Positions 36,608 through 45,900 of a DNA stretch of 64,000 nucleotides are shown here, piece by piece (the first letter of the stretch is position 1; each line of letters begins with the position of its first letter). The translations under genes and the position numbers were made by a program. This DNA comes from Thermosynechococcaceae cyanobacterium MS004. GTDB lineage: Bacteria > Cyanobacteriota > Cyanobacteriia > Thermosynechococcales > Thermosynechococcaceae. The notes beneath the pieces were generated by a model. The model saw nothing but the letters and a program-made list of their open reading frames with translations. It did not search any database and had not been told where the DNA came from. Location of the stretch: positions 25,602 through 89,601 of the forward strand of contig JAKRSB010000143.1 of the NCBI GenBank assembly GCA_022402525.1. Direction: 5' to 3'.

Positions 36608-37747
36608 ATGTATTCAATTTTAATTGTGGATGATGACCCCGTTTCTCAACTCATGCTGAAGCGCATTTTAGGGCAGCAGGAGGGCTACCAGGTCGCAACA
36701 GCGATGAACGGTCAAGAGGGCATTCAAAAGGCGCAGGAAATGCATCCGGCGCTCATCATCTGTGACTGGATGATGCCGGTTACCAATGGGCTGGAGGTTT
36801 GTCGGTTTATTAAGACGCATCCGCAGCTCTGTACGTCTTTTTTTATTTTGCTGACGTCGCGAACAGATTTAGACGATCGCATTGAGGGCTTAAATGCGGG
36901 GGCGGATGAGTTCCTGGCTAAGCCCATCAACATGAATGAGCTGAAGGCGCGGGTTAGGGCGGGGCTAAGGCTCCATCAGCTTAATCAGGATTTACAGGCT
37001 CAAAAGCAGGCACTGGAAGCCGAATTGGCTGAGGCTGCGGGCTATGTGCGATCGCTCTTGCCTCCGTCTATGGTGTCTCCGCTTCGCATTGAGTCGCTTT
37101 TTTTACCCTCGCGTCAGCTAGGGGGGGACTGCTTCGACTATTTCTGGCTGACGAAAGAAACCCTAGCCCTTTACCTGCTGGATGTTTCTGGCCACGGCTT
37201 AGGCGCGGCGCTCCCGTCGGTGTCTATCCTGAATCTGCTGCGATCGCAATCTTTGTCCGGCGTTAACTATGCCGAGCCCGCTGAGGTCTTGACCGCCCTC
37301 AACAATGCTTTCCAAATGTCAAACCACGACAATAAATACTTCACAATCTGGTACGGGGTCTATCATTTACCCAGTCAGCGCCTAACCTATAGCAGCGCAG
37401 GCCATCCGCCCGCCCTGCTGTGGACAGCCCCGTCATCACAGCCAGCATCCTGTCAGCATCTTAAAACCGCTGGTTTTCCCATCGGGCTATTTGGAGAAGA
37501 AGAGTACACCAGCCTTCAGTGCGAAATTCCGTCCGGAAGTCTCATGTATATCTTGAGCGATGGAGTCTATGAAATCTATCGGCCCGACGGCAGCATTTGG
37601 GGTCTACAGTCTTTTGAGAGGCTACTTCATGATAGGCCAGAGGCTCATCAGCAGCCTTTAGCCCAAATCCTGCATGAGATCCAGACCCAGACCTGCACCA
37701 CGGCATTTCTTGACGACTTTTCCCTGCTCAAGATTCAGTTCCCCTAG
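36608..37747 (+). CDS. Response regulator with SpoIIE/RsbU-type PP2C phosphatase domain
   Basis: 379 residues: a REC domain (about 3-125) with the acidic pocket VDDDP, the phosphoacceptor Asp53 in ICDWMMP and Lys105 in LAKPI, then a short coiled linker, then a PP2C/SpoIIE domain (about 165-378) with LGGDCFDYFW, LLDVSGHGLGAALPS and LSDGVYE. Phosphorylation of REC should control dephosphorylation of a STAS anti-anti-sigma protein. This is the RsbU/IcfG-like element of a partner-switching cascade whose kinase and STAS partners flank it. Confidence 0.92.
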   Translation: MYSILIVDDDPVSQLMLKRILGQQEGYQVATAMNGQEGIQKAQEMHPALIICDWMMPVTNGLEVCRFIKTHPQLCTSFFILLTSRTDLDDRIEGLNAGADEFLAKPINMNELKARVRAGLRLHQLNQDLQAQKQALEAELAEAAGYVRSLLPPSMVSPLRIESLFLPSRQLGGDCFDYFWLTKETLALYLLDVSGHGLGAALPSVSILNLLRSQSLSGVNYAEPAEVLTALNNAFQMSNHDNKYFTIWYGVYHLPSQRLTYSSAGHPPALLWTAPSSQPASCQHLKTAGFPIGLFGEEEYTSLQCEIPSGSLMYILSDGVYEIYRPDGSIWGLQSFERLLHDRPEAHQQPLAQILHEIQTQTCTTAFLDDFSLLKIQFP

Positions 37748-37854
37748 AGAAGCGCGCTGAGTCTTGTCTTCTCATGGTGAATGACGACAAGCCATATTTT
37801 TAGCTCGCCTCCGCCCACATAAACTCACATCAGCTCACATCAGCTCATTTCAGC

Positions 37855-38187
37855 TCACGAGGCGAAATCGTCAGCAAGGGCCTGGTCAAATGCGCTGCGA
37901 TCGTCGAATATTTTGAAGACACGCCGCGTATCGGTGAGGTCAAGAAGCATACCCACCTGTTTGTTCACGGCGCAAAGCTGAAGCTGCTTTCCTGCAGCGC
38001 GCACCATTTTCAAGCCCGAAATGAGCGCGCCTAGTCCAGAGCTGTCCATAAAGCCTAGCTCCTGACAGTCGAGCAGAATTACATCAGTCCCTGACTCTAA
38101 GAATTGACGGATATTTTCGCGGAAGGTCGCAGCTTGAGTCCCGTCAAAGACGCCAGAAAGCGGCATTACAGAAACGTTTAAGGTCAT
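37855..38187 (-). CDS. STAS-domain anti-sigma factor antagonist
   Basis: A protein of about 110 residues from MTLNVSVMPLSG at 38187; an in-frame ATG at 38256 would add 23 unrelated residues. The STAS signature is LLDCQELGFMDSSGLGALIS, and its Ser-Ser pair holds the phosphorylation site used in SpoIIAA/RsbV proteins. An AGGA sequence stands before the chosen start. It is convergent with the SpoIIE-type phosphatase gene. It most likely cycles between kinase 35781 and phosphatase 36608. Confidence 0.88.
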   Translation of the reverse strand: MTLNVSVMPLSGVFDGTQAATFRENIRQFLESGTDVILLDCQELGFMDSSGLGALISGLKMVRAAGKQLQLCAVNKQVGMLLDLTDTRRVFKIFDDRSAFDQALADDFAS

Positions 38188-38451
38188 ACTGAAAAGAATC
38201 CTGGAGGGCAGTGCGAAGCTTCCTCCCCATTCTAAGATGGACTGCGAGGTAAACATAAGAATACCCGCACCGGGCTAGAAGTCTTTCATCGAAGCAAAAA
38301 ATTATCAGAAAAAATTAATCTTGAGGAACGCGACTATCCACGGCTTCAAACAAAGTGCAAAGCAGAATCAAGGTATCAATACAAAGTATCGATACAAACC
38401 TTTATGGTGCATTGGGTTGTATTTTGACTTCAAACGACCCTAGGATGTCCT

Positions 38452-39366
38452 ATGCCCTGGTCTAGAATTTTGAGCGGAATTGTTGCCATTACTGCCGCCC
38501 TTGCCGTTACGGTGCTGGGGGGGTGGTATTTTACGGTGGGCTTTTCTGTGCTGGTGTATCTGGGGCAGCGAGAGTATTTTGACCTGGTGCGGGCGAAGGG
38601 AATTGTACCAGCCAGTAAGACAACACTGTTTGTGAGTCAGGTGTTGCTGGTGCTGGCAACGATGTCTGCCTACCTCCATAATCCTGGACTGGCGGACGGG
38701 GTATTGCCGATCGCCGGAACGTTAATTTGCTTCTATCCTATTTTTTTGCCTAAGCTGTCTACGATCGCGGGGATGGCTAGCTCGGTTTTAGGCTTATTCT
38801 ATGCTGGCTATCTGCCCAGCTACTGGATTCGGCTGCGGCTGCTGGACAGTACGGAAATCAACGACCTGCCCCTCGGCGGGTACTGGCCGGACAGTCTGTT
38901 TAATTCTTGGCCGCTCACGGCGTCTAGCCTTCAGGAACTGCCCCAGGGGCTGACGGTGACGCTCTTGGCATTTTTCTGCATTTGGGCCGCAGATATTGGG
39001 GCCTATACGGTGGGTCGGCTGATTGGTAAAACGCGCCTCTCGGACATTAGCCCCAAAAAGACTGTAGAGGGAGCCATGTTTGGGATTCTCGGCAGCATGA
39101 GTGTGGCGATCGCGGGGGCTTGGGGCCTGGGCTGGCCGTTTTGGGGCTTGAGTGGCGCAATTCTGGGGTTACTGATTGGCGTCACCAGCATTTTAGGCGA
39201 CCTCACGGAGTCTATGATGAAGCGCGATGCGGGGGTCAAGGATTCAGGGCAGTTGATCCCTGGCCACGGCGGCATTTTGGATCGTGCCGATAGCTACGTC
39301 TTTACTGCGCCCCTGGTGTATTTCTACGTAACGCTGCTGCTGCCCTTGCTGAAGGTGTTGTCTTAG
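38452..39366 (+). CDS. cdsA: Phosphatidate cytidylyltransferase
   Basis: An integral membrane enzyme of 304 residues making CDP-diacylglycerol from phosphatidic acid and CTP, the precursor of phosphatidylglycerol (essential for photosystems in cyanobacteria). The C-terminal signature SMMKRDAGVKDSGQLIPGHGGILDRADS matches the CdsA pattern S-x-x-KR-x4-KD-x-G...HGG-x-DR-x-D. Seven or eight hydrophobic segments are visible. An aggatg sequence stands upstream of the ATG. Confidence 0.95.
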   Translation: MPWSRILSGIVAITAALAVTVLGGWYFTVGFSVLVYLGQREYFDLVRAKGIVPASKTTLFVSQVLLVLATMSAYLHNPGLADGVLPIAGTLICFYPIFLPKLSTIAGMASSVLGLFYAGYLPSYWIRLRLLDSTEINDLPLGGYWPDSLFNSWPLTASSLQELPQGLTVTLLAFFCIWAADIGAYTVGRLIGKTRLSDISPKKTVEGAMFGILGSMSVAIAGAWGLGWPFWGLSGAILGLLIGVTSILGDLTESMMKRDAGVKDSGQLIPGHGGILDRADSYVFTAPLVYFYVTLLLPLLKVLS

Positions 39367-39396
39367 CAACTCGATTAAGACCCGATCAAGACCCGC

Positions 39397-39666
39397 CTAA
39401 AGCGCCTGAATCCAGGGATGAATTGTAAAGCTTGTCCAGATCCCGTTTTGCCAGTAGGGGTCAGATTCCACTAGGTTTTGCACCACGGACTGATCCTCAG
39501 CCTCGTAGATACCGAAAACATATTTAAGATCTTGCGTTGGCCCAATCGTGACCAGCACGCCCGCCGCTTTTTGGGCGGCGAGGCCATCAAGGTGGGCTTG
39601 GCGATAGGGGGCACGCTTTTCTAGGACGTCATCGCAGTATTCGCCCCACAGGACATATTTAGCCAT
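39397..39666 (-). CDS. YciI family protein
   Basis: An 89-residue protein of the YciI/YCII fold (ferredoxin-like, muconolactone isomerase-like). It has RQAHLDGLAAQKAAGVLVTIGPT and a C-terminal SDPYWQNGIWTSFTIHPW, the conserved features around the proposed His/Asp active site (here YRQAHLD). The biochemical role of the family is largely unknown. It is convergent with cdsA. Confidence 0.88.
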   Translation of the reverse strand: MAKYVLWGEYCDDVLEKRAPYRQAHLDGLAAQKAAGVLVTIGPTQDLKYVFGIYEAEDQSVVQNLVESDPYWQNGIWTSFTIHPWIQAL

Positions 39667-39892
39667 AGCAAGAATAGGATGCTCTCAAGAAATAAGATGC
39701 TCTCAGACAACAGCGGTCAATCACAAAGCAGGCCGTAATGCGCTCAAATTGACTCGCTTAAATTGACTCGCTTAAAGTAAATCCGCCCTGATTATAGCGG
39801 GGGAACGTTCTGATTCAGCAGAGTTTGAGCCAATCCTGCAATTGGGTAAGATAGCAAAGCTGCTTTTGAATTTAAATCGGTGGGAATAGGGT

Positions 39893-40522
39893 ATGGCGCT
39901 TCAGGATTTTCAGGTCTGCGATCGCGATTTAAGTGCCGATCAGCTTCAGACCTATCTTCAGTCCGACCAGCTTGCGGTGGATACCGAAACGATGGGTCTA
40001 CTGCCCCACCGCGATCGCCTGTGCCTGGTGCAGCTTTGTAATGCAGCGGGCCAAATTACCGTCGTGCGTATTGAGCGCGGCCAAACCAGTGCCCCCCACC
40101 TCCAGCAGCTCCTTGAAGCGCCCTCTGTCGAGAAGATTTTCCATTTTGCGCGGTTTGATATTGCCGCCCTACAAAATGGACTAGGCATCCAGACCCAGCC
40201 CGTGTTCTGCACCAAAATTGCCAGTAAACTGAGCCGCACCTATAGTTCCCGCCACGGCCTTAAGGAAATTGTGCGGGAGCTAGAGGGCGTAGAACTCGAT
40301 AAATCCGCACAAAGCTCTGACTGGGGCAACCCCCATAACTTAGGCGAGGAGCAGTTGAGCTATGCTGCTAACGATGTGCGGTACTTAATCCCCATGCAGG
40401 CGAAGCTCATTGCCATGCTGAAGCGCGAGGATCGCTGGGATCTGGCGCAGCAGTGTTTTAAGTGTTTACCGACCTTTGTGGCCCTTGACCTCATGCACTA
40501 TGAAAGTGTGTTTGAGCATTAG
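39893..40522 (+). CDS. DEDDy 3'-5' exonuclease (RNase D-like)
   Basis: A 209-residue single-domain exonuclease. Exo I is AVDTETMGL (Asp, Glu), Exo II is HFARFDIAAL (Asp), and Exo III is YAANDVRYL (Tyr...Asp), making the DEDDy set for two-metal catalysis. The HRDC domains of full-length RNase D are absent, as in the short cyanobacterial and alphaproteobacterial versions. The substrate could be RNA or DNA. The MITE-like element begins 13 nt after its stop. Confidence 0.9.
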   Translation: MALQDFQVCDRDLSADQLQTYLQSDQLAVDTETMGLLPHRDRLCLVQLCNAAGQITVVRIERGQTSAPHLQQLLEAPSVEKIFHFARFDIAALQNGLGIQTQPVFCTKIASKLSRTYSSRHGLKEIVRELEGVELDKSAQSSDWGNPHNLGEEQLSYAANDVRYLIPMQAKLIAMLKREDRWDLAQQCFKCLPTFVALDLMHYESVFEH

Positions 40523-40535
40523 TGAAGCGGGTTAA

Positions 40536-40688
40536 CGTGGGTTCGATGAGGCGATTGCAGCCCCTCACCCCCAACCCCTCTCCCAAAGGCGAGGGGCTTA
40601 AGAAGCTTGATTTTTAATGGCTCCTCACTCTCCCTAGGGAAAAGGATGCTGGGAGAATGAGGGGCGGTTGTTTTGTGTCGAACTCACG
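40536..40688. mobile_element. MITE-like repeat, copy 2 (opposite orientation to copy 1)
   Basis: Bounded by CGTGGGTTCGA and TCGAACTCACG. The internal order is inverted relative to copy 1, with the CCCCTCACCCC block on the left and the ggcggttgtttt block on the right. The right end stops one base before the stop codon of the convergent minus-strand NTPase-TPR gene (TTA at 40690). No clear target duplication is visible here. Confidence 0.75.
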
Positions 40689-40689
40689 C

Positions 40690-43404
40690 TTAAGCGATAT
40701 TGCTAGGCTCCTCCGTCGTAGGAGGATGCTCTGCGGTTAGCCCCAGTGCTTGCTGCAAAATTTTGCGTTCTTCGCTGGGCAGTTCTAGCAAAACGCGGGG
40801 GTCTTCTGGGGTTTGTTTGTAGTGTAGGGCAGTGGTGAGTAGGCGTAAGGGTAAGTCAAAGGCTGGCTTTTTGCCAACCCCTTCTACCCAAGCATCACGC
40901 CATGCGGTGGCTTTGGCTTGGCTGATCATTTCGGAAGTGAGTTCACGGCTCGTTTTGATGAGGGCTGCACCGAGTTCGTTTAGATCTAGGTGCCCTTCTA
41001 ATGCCTGCACTAGCTGCGCAATATGGGAAGTCCACTGTTGTGGGCCTGTAACAGTTGTAAATAAGCTTTGTACTACTGCTTCTAAGAACTCAGAGAGGAT
41101 GGGGGCACCGGCTTTCAATAGAGATTTCAGGACTTTGGTGTTATCTTCCCAATGGCTTAAGTGTGCGACTGCAATATCTCGATAAGCCTCAACAATTAAA
41201 AAGTCTGGATTTAACTCAAGGGCTTTGTTATAGACAGCAATAGCATCTCTGTAACGTCCGAGTTCGGCTAAGGAGATCCCCTTTCCCCACCAAGCCTGCC
41301 AAAAATCTGACTGGATTTCTAGCGCTTTATTAAAACTGTTGATCGCCTCTTCATTTCGGCCTAAGACACTCAAGATATCGCCCCGATTGTGCCAAGCTTT
41401 ATAGAGATCCGGTTTGTAGTGAAGAGCCTTTTCATATCTAGCGAGTGCCTCTACAGTGCGGCCTAAATTACCCAAGGCAAAGCCCTGATTGAACCAAGCT
41501 TGAGGGTCGTCTGATTTAAGTTGGAGGACTTTGTCAAAACTGGTGATCGCCTCTTCATACCGACCTAAGTAGCACAAGGCAATACCCTGACCATTCCAGG
41601 ATTGAGGGTCGTCTGATTTAAGTTGGAGGGCTTTGTCAAAACTGGTGATCGCCTCTTTATAACGACCTAAATCGTTCAAGGCACTGCCCCGGTTGTACCA
41701 GGCGTCATAGAAGTCCGGCTTGTGGCGGAGGGCTTTATCATAACTGGCGATCGCCTCTTCATGACACCCTAATTTGTCCAAGGCAACCCCTCGATTATTC
41801 CAGAAGAAAGAGTCCCAGCAATAGTCTGAATCTGACTGAATTTGAAGGGCTTTGTCACAACTGACAATGGCCTCTTCATAACGACCTAAGCTATACAAAG
41901 CATCGCTCCGAGCGTGCCAGGATTGAGGGTCGTCTGGTTTGATTTGGAGAGCTTTGTCATAACTGGCGATCGCTTCTTCAAAGCGTTCAAGCCGACCAAG
42001 ACAATTTCCATACATTCGTCGTTCTACCCAGGAGTCGCGCACCTGAAACAGTTTTTCTGCAATTTTGAGCGCCTCACCATAGTCTTTTTGATCAAAAAGC
42101 GCTTGAATTTCGTCTAGACAAGCCTGAATACGTGGGTCTTCATCGATAATCTCCCCATCATTCAAGGCTTGTTCGAGATAACGACTCACCGTAGCAGAGC
42201 GTTCAGGAGCCATCAATAACGCTTGCTGCATCGCTAGGAGTTCAGTTTTCGGGTACCAAACGCGCAAAAAATCAACCATCAGCCGCAGAGGTTCCCCCCG
42301 CTCTTTTTTTAGCCCCAGACAAACCCGCATCAGCGGCTCGGCAATTTCATAAAACGACTCCCGCCCGATCGCATCCGATTTAACATAGCCCTTCTCCCGT
42401 AGATCCTTGAGCTGGCTAGAGGCCGTTTGTGCCGTTACAAAGCATCGCTGGGCAATGGTTTTAACGGTTAAGGGATATTTTTTTTCGCACAGTAATTCCA
42501 CAATCTTGCGCTGCTGCTGCGATAAATCCTGCATCCGTGCTTGATAGTAGGGCGTCAGGGCATCCACCAAACTCATAAATGGCGAGGCCAATTCGTCTAA
42601 AGATTGATGGGTCAAAAAATCTGCAAAGATGATGTAGATTCTGGGGTTGCCCCCCGCCAAATGCTGCACCGCCTTAACCCGTGTTTGCCCCGTGGGGGTT
42701 TGCAGAAAGTTTACTAAGTCCGTCTGCTGTCGCAATTGAGCAATGTTGAGCAAAAGCTGCTGCGCCTCTGCTGCGCTTAATTCATTGAGGTGTACTGGCC
42801 GGAAAAATCCATAAAAGGGGGCATTGCGCCGCTGCACCCCTTTAAAGATGCGAAGTGAGGTGGCCAGCATCGTACAGTTGCCGTAGGTTTGCAAAAATGC
42901 TCGTAGATGCTGTTGCCCTGGCTCCCCTAACCCGCTAAATAAATCATCCAAATTTTCGGCAATCAGCCATAGGGTGCGATCGCCAATGCATTCATTCAGC
43001 AACCTCACCCCAGCCGCTTCCGCCTCACCGCTGGCAAGCTCGTAGAGTGCCTCCATCCGTGCCTCTAGCGTTGGGTCTGCTTCTGCTAACGCCCGCAAAA
43101 TCCGCAGTAACAAATCTAAAAACGACGTAACGCCCCATTCTTCCTCCCGTAGCCAAGCAATGAGCAGCCGCTCTTTGAGATCCGGCATTGCCAGAATGCG
43201 GTGATGCACCAGCGACACCAAATGAGTTTTGCCCATCCCCCGCGCCCCAATCAGCAGCGTATGCAGTTTGGTGGGCGTTAAAACACTCTCTCGCACCCGC
43301 GCCACCAAGTCCGCTGCCAAGGCTTCCCGCTGCACAAAAATAGCCTCTAGGGTTTCCCCGTCCATCAAGCTAGGGGTAAACGAAAATAACGCCGTCTTCT
43401 GCAT
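40690..43404 (-). CDS. NTPase - winged helix - TPR protein
   Basis: A 904-residue protein. The N-terminal P-loop NTPase has Walker A GARGMGKTHL (53-62) and a Walker B-like LWLIAENLDDL (145-155), resembling archaeal-type/STAND ATPases. A winged helix (about 305-350, YPLTVKTIAQRCFVTAQTAS) follows. A run of about nine TPR units (about 445-760) has the WxxxGxxLxxLGRYEEAIxxxDKAL pattern, then a helical tail. Two adjacent TPR units are nearly identical in DNA, a recent duplication. It starts 2 nt after the stop of the NTPase gene upstream, so the two are one operon. The arrangement suggests a ligand- or partner-sensing switch; regulation or defence are both possible. Confidence 0.85.
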   Translation of the reverse strand: MQKTALFSFTPSLMDGETLEAIFVQREALAADLVARVRESVLTPTKLHTLLIGARGMGKTHLVSLVHHRILAMPDLKERLLIAWLREEEWGVTSFLDLLLRILRALAEADPTLEARMEALYELASGEAEAAGVRLLNECIGDRTLWLIAENLDDLFSGLGEPGQQHLRAFLQTYGNCTMLATSLRIFKGVQRRNAPFYGFFRPVHLNELSAAEAQQLLLNIAQLRQQTDLVNFLQTPTGQTRVKAVQHLAGGNPRIYIIFADFLTHQSLDELASPFMSLVDALTPYYQARMQDLSQQQRKIVELLCEKKYPLTVKTIAQRCFVTAQTASSQLKDLREKGYVKSDAIGRESFYEIAEPLMRVCLGLKKERGEPLRLMVDFLRVWYPKTELLAMQQALLMAPERSATVSRYLEQALNDGEIIDEDPRIQACLDEIQALFDQKDYGEALKIAEKLFQVRDSWVERRMYGNCLGRLERFEEAIASYDKALQIKPDDPQSWHARSDALYSLGRYEEAIVSCDKALQIQSDSDYCWDSFFWNNRGVALDKLGCHEEAIASYDKALRHKPDFYDAWYNRGSALNDLGRYKEAITSFDKALQLKSDDPQSWNGQGIALCYLGRYEEAITSFDKVLQLKSDDPQAWFNQGFALGNLGRTVEALARYEKALHYKPDLYKAWHNRGDILSVLGRNEEAINSFNKALEIQSDFWQAWWGKGISLAELGRYRDAIAVYNKALELNPDFLIVEAYRDIAVAHLSHWEDNTKVLKSLLKAGAPILSEFLEAVVQSLFTTVTGPQQWTSHIAQLVQALEGHLDLNELGAALIKTSRELTSEMISQAKATAWRDAWVEGVGKKPAFDLPLRLLTTALHYKQTPEDPRVLLELPSEERKILQQALGLTAEHPPTTEEPSNIA

Positions 43405-43406
43405 CT

Positions 43407-44570
43407 TTACAGCCCTCGGCTCAGCTTCCAGTAGCGTTGAATTAGCCCAAACCTAAACTGATATCCACCGTCTGGCTGTTGTGAAACATAGTGATCACGC
43501 CCCAGCAGCTTTAAGACCTTACGGACTTGCTCTAAATCTTGACCAATACTTTGTATATTTAACCGATCCAATAGCTCCCGCTGCGATAAGGGGAGATCGG
43601 TCGCCGCCAACTCATCCAAAATTCCCAAGGCTAGCGTCTGCTCTGCCCCACTGTAGTAGGTATCAATGCGTTCTCGATAATGGGCCAGATCCCACCGATT
43701 GGCCTCATCGCACAGGTTGGCCTGCACAATCTTGTTGACCTGCTCTGGAGTTCGAGTCGTCGTTGTCCACCTCAACTCGTCAATCACATGGTGGATATAG
43801 TACGGAAAGCAATCGACTGCGGTGGCGATCGCCGCTGCCAGCACAGTGTCATCTTCACCTCGAATCTGTTCTCCCTGAAGTAACCCCATCGCCAAGCTAA
43901 GAGCCGCTTCGAGGTCTAGGGGAGATACATCCTCCGTAAACATATCGTTGGTAGGAGCGTTGGCATAGCCTGTTTCCTTGAGACGCGCAATGACATGGTG
44001 TAACCCAATCGAGCCCGTAAAGATCATCCGGACCGTGGGAATCATTTGCCGCAGCGATCGCAATGTATCCAAGACTTCCATCGCTACAGCCTCGCTCTGG
44101 CCGCGTTTAATGTTGTCGAGCATCATCGGGATCTCGTCCCAACCAAAAATCAACAAACCCTCCTGATGCTCTGCTAAATCCTCTAGGGTTTTTGTCAGAA
44201 TCGTTTTCCAGTGAGGAGCAACGGTCTGGGGCAGTTTAAACCCCTTTACTTCAGCTCCACCAACCTGCTCCATAAATTGCCGCACCCGATTTAGGGTTCG
44301 CCCTTTAAGACTGAGATCGGCCTGCACATCCTGATAAACGCAGTCCACAAATTCTAGGGGCGTTCGGAGTGCTTCTAAGTCCCGAAAGAATACGCGCACA
44401 CCCTTCTTGGGTTCAGCCGCCATCTTTTTCAAAATGCTGGTTTTACCCATCCGACGCTCTGCGGTTAAGACCAAACTTTGGCGCTCTAAAATATGCCAAA
44501 GTTTTTCGATGAGGCGATCACGGCCTACCACATCCCTCGGCGCAAGCTGTCCACCAGGATTTGTTCTCAT
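43407..44570 (-). CDS. AAA-like NTPase with C-terminal winged helix
   Basis: A 387-residue ATPase of the archaeal/ORC-like class. Walker A is AERRMGKTS (37-45), Walker B is GLLIFGWDEIP (138-148), and a sensor-like strand MIFTGSIGLHH follows. The last ~90 residues (LPLSQRELLDRLNIQ...LKLLGRDHYVSQQPDGGYQFRFGLIQRYWK) form a winged helix. First gene of a tight two-gene operon with the NTPase-TPR protein. The promoter directly upstream is near-consensus and carries an inverted repeat in its spacer, so repression, perhaps self-repression by this winged helix, is likely (inference). I know no characterised orthologue. Confidence 0.82.
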   Translation of the reverse strand: MRTNPGGQLAPRDVVGRDRLIEKLWHILERQSLVLTAERRMGKTSILKKMAAEPKKGVRVFFRDLEALRTPLEFVDCVYQDVQADLSLKGRTLNRVRQFMEQVGGAEVKGFKLPQTVAPHWKTILTKTLEDLAEHQEGLLIFGWDEIPMMLDNIKRGQSEAVAMEVLDTLRSLRQMIPTVRMIFTGSIGLHHVIARLKETGYANAPTNDMFTEDVSPLDLEAALSLAMGLLQGEQIRGEDDTVLAAAIATAVDCFPYYIHHVIDELRWTTTTRTPEQVNKIVQANLCDEANRWDLAHYRERIDTYYSGAEQTLALGILDELAATDLPLSQRELLDRLNIQSIGQDLEQVRKVLKLLGRDHYVSQQPDGGYQFRFGLIQRYWKLSRGL

Positions 44571-44593
44571 GGCTCAACTTTATACAAAATTTT

Positions 44594-44621
44594 ATTGTAC
44601 GTTAATTTTAACGTATGTCAA
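44594..44621 (-). promoter_or_regulatory. Near-consensus promoter with operator in the spacer
   Basis: On the minus strand TTGACA (44616-44621) and TACAAT (44594-44599) are 16 nt apart. The spacer with its edges forms the inverted repeat ACGTTAA-TT-TTAACGT (plus strand, 44599-44614). A second symmetrical set follows upstream (GTCAAAA...TTTTGAC, about 44617-44640, and a repeated acgtatgt). The start codon of the NTPase operon is 24 nt beyond the -10. A repressor bound here would block polymerase. Confidence 0.7.
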
Positions 44622-44709
44622 AAATGACGTATGTTTTGACTAAAATCTACTTTGCCTCCATCCAATTAGAGCCTGTATGAACTTTTGTCAGAAGTATCAG
44701 CCCAATTCA

Positions 44710-45900
44710 TCAGCCTAGCTCTGCCAACGCTGGCTCATGGGAAGCCCCCCTTGTGGCGCGGATCAAGGCATCCCCCAGGGCTGGAATATGGCGGCAAAGC
44801 TGCACGCCAATCTGGGCGATCGCAGGTTCAATAAACCCGTAGTGCATCAGCCGCCCTAGCTGGAGACGCGTCCTAAATTCATGGTTCCAGGCGTGGCTGT
44901 ACTGGCGCTTAAGGGACTGAATCTCTAGCTGACCCTGCAAAAACGCCGTCGCCATCGGCACCGCCAGCTCCGCCGAGCGCAGCGCCATTGCCATACCGTC
45001 CCCACAGAGCGGCGCAATCATCCCTGCCGTATCGCCAATCATCCAGATATCCTGATCAAATTTGCCCTTGAGGGCAAAGCTAATTTGACTCAGAGATTGT
45101 GAGGCTTCCGTGAGACATTTCATTGAGGCAAGGCGCTCCGCCAAGACAGGGTTTTGGGAGAGGGCTTGAGCGCGATCGCCTTTCCCAGCGGCCTGCATTT
45201 TTTGTCCGTGGGCAATCCAGCACACATTAATCCGCCCCGCCTCAATTTGGGACAGCCCACAATAGCCCCCCGGAAAGGCATGAAGCTCAACCACGTTAGG
45301 GAGGTCAATGCCCGTATAGTGGGCTTTCGATGCAACAAACGGCGAGGGGTGCTGCACAAAGGGACGCGCCAAACTGCGGTCAAGGCCAGAGCGCTTACCG
45401 TAGGCACCCATCACCATGCGGGCGGTAAAAACCTCCTGACGGGTAGTGACGGTAAACCCTTCGCGCAGATCTCCGGTTACTGCCGTCACCGCAGTCCCGT
45501 CCCGGCAGGTTGCGCCCACCGCTGCTGCCCGCTGAATCAAAATTAAGTCCAGCGCATAGCGACTGAGCCCTAGCGCCGTCCCAGGGAGGTCGCTGTGGAA
45601 AGACTGACCCGTACAGGTGGTGACGCTGGCATGACGAATGGGCACGGCTCCAGCGGCTCGCACCGCCCCAAGAATGCCTAAGCGCTCAAAACTTGAAATC
45701 ACTTCCACGGACAAAAACTCGCCACAAAGCTTATGGGTGGGGTAACGCTGCTGCTCCAATAGCAAAACCCGATGTCCGCGCTGTGCAAGCTGAATGGCGG
45801 TGCTGCACCCTGCCAAACCAGCGCCAATAATAATGGCGTCGTACTGTATGGGCTGTATGGGTTGCATGGGTTGCATGGCTTGTATGGCGACCGCTTTCAT
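44710..45900 (-). CDS. FAD-dependent oxidoreductase of the type III PKS operon
   Basis: A 396-residue flavoprotein of the geranylgeranyl-reductase/aromatic hydroxylase group. The dinucleotide motif IIIGAGLAGCSTAIQLAQRG lies near residues 23-42, and the second FAD motif is WMIGDTAGMIAPLCGDGMAMALRSAELA. The N-terminus carries a duplicated QPMQPIQPIQ stretch from a short tandem DNA repeat, so the true start may be internal. It overlaps the methyltransferase gene by ATGA. Within the operon it probably hydroxylates, oxidises or reduces the polyketide product (inference). Confidence 0.85.
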   Translation of the reverse strand: MKAVAIQAMQPMQPIQPIQYDAIIIGAGLAGCSTAIQLAQRGHRVLLLEQQRYPTHKLCGEFLSVEVISSFERLGILGAVRAAGAVPIRHASVTTCTGQSFHSDLPGTALGLSRYALDLILIQRAAAVGATCRDGTAVTAVTGDLREGFTVTTRQEVFTARMVMGAYGKRSGLDRSLARPFVQHPSPFVASKAHYTGIDLPNVVELHAFPGGYCGLSQIEAGRINVCWIAHGQKMQAAGKGDRAQALSQNPVLAERLASMKCLTEASQSLSQISFALKGKFDQDIWMIGDTAGMIAPLCGDGMAMALRSAELAVPMATAFLQGQLEIQSLKRQYSHAWNHEFRTRLQLGRLMHYGFIEPAIAQIGVQLCRHIPALGDALIRATRGASHEPALAELG

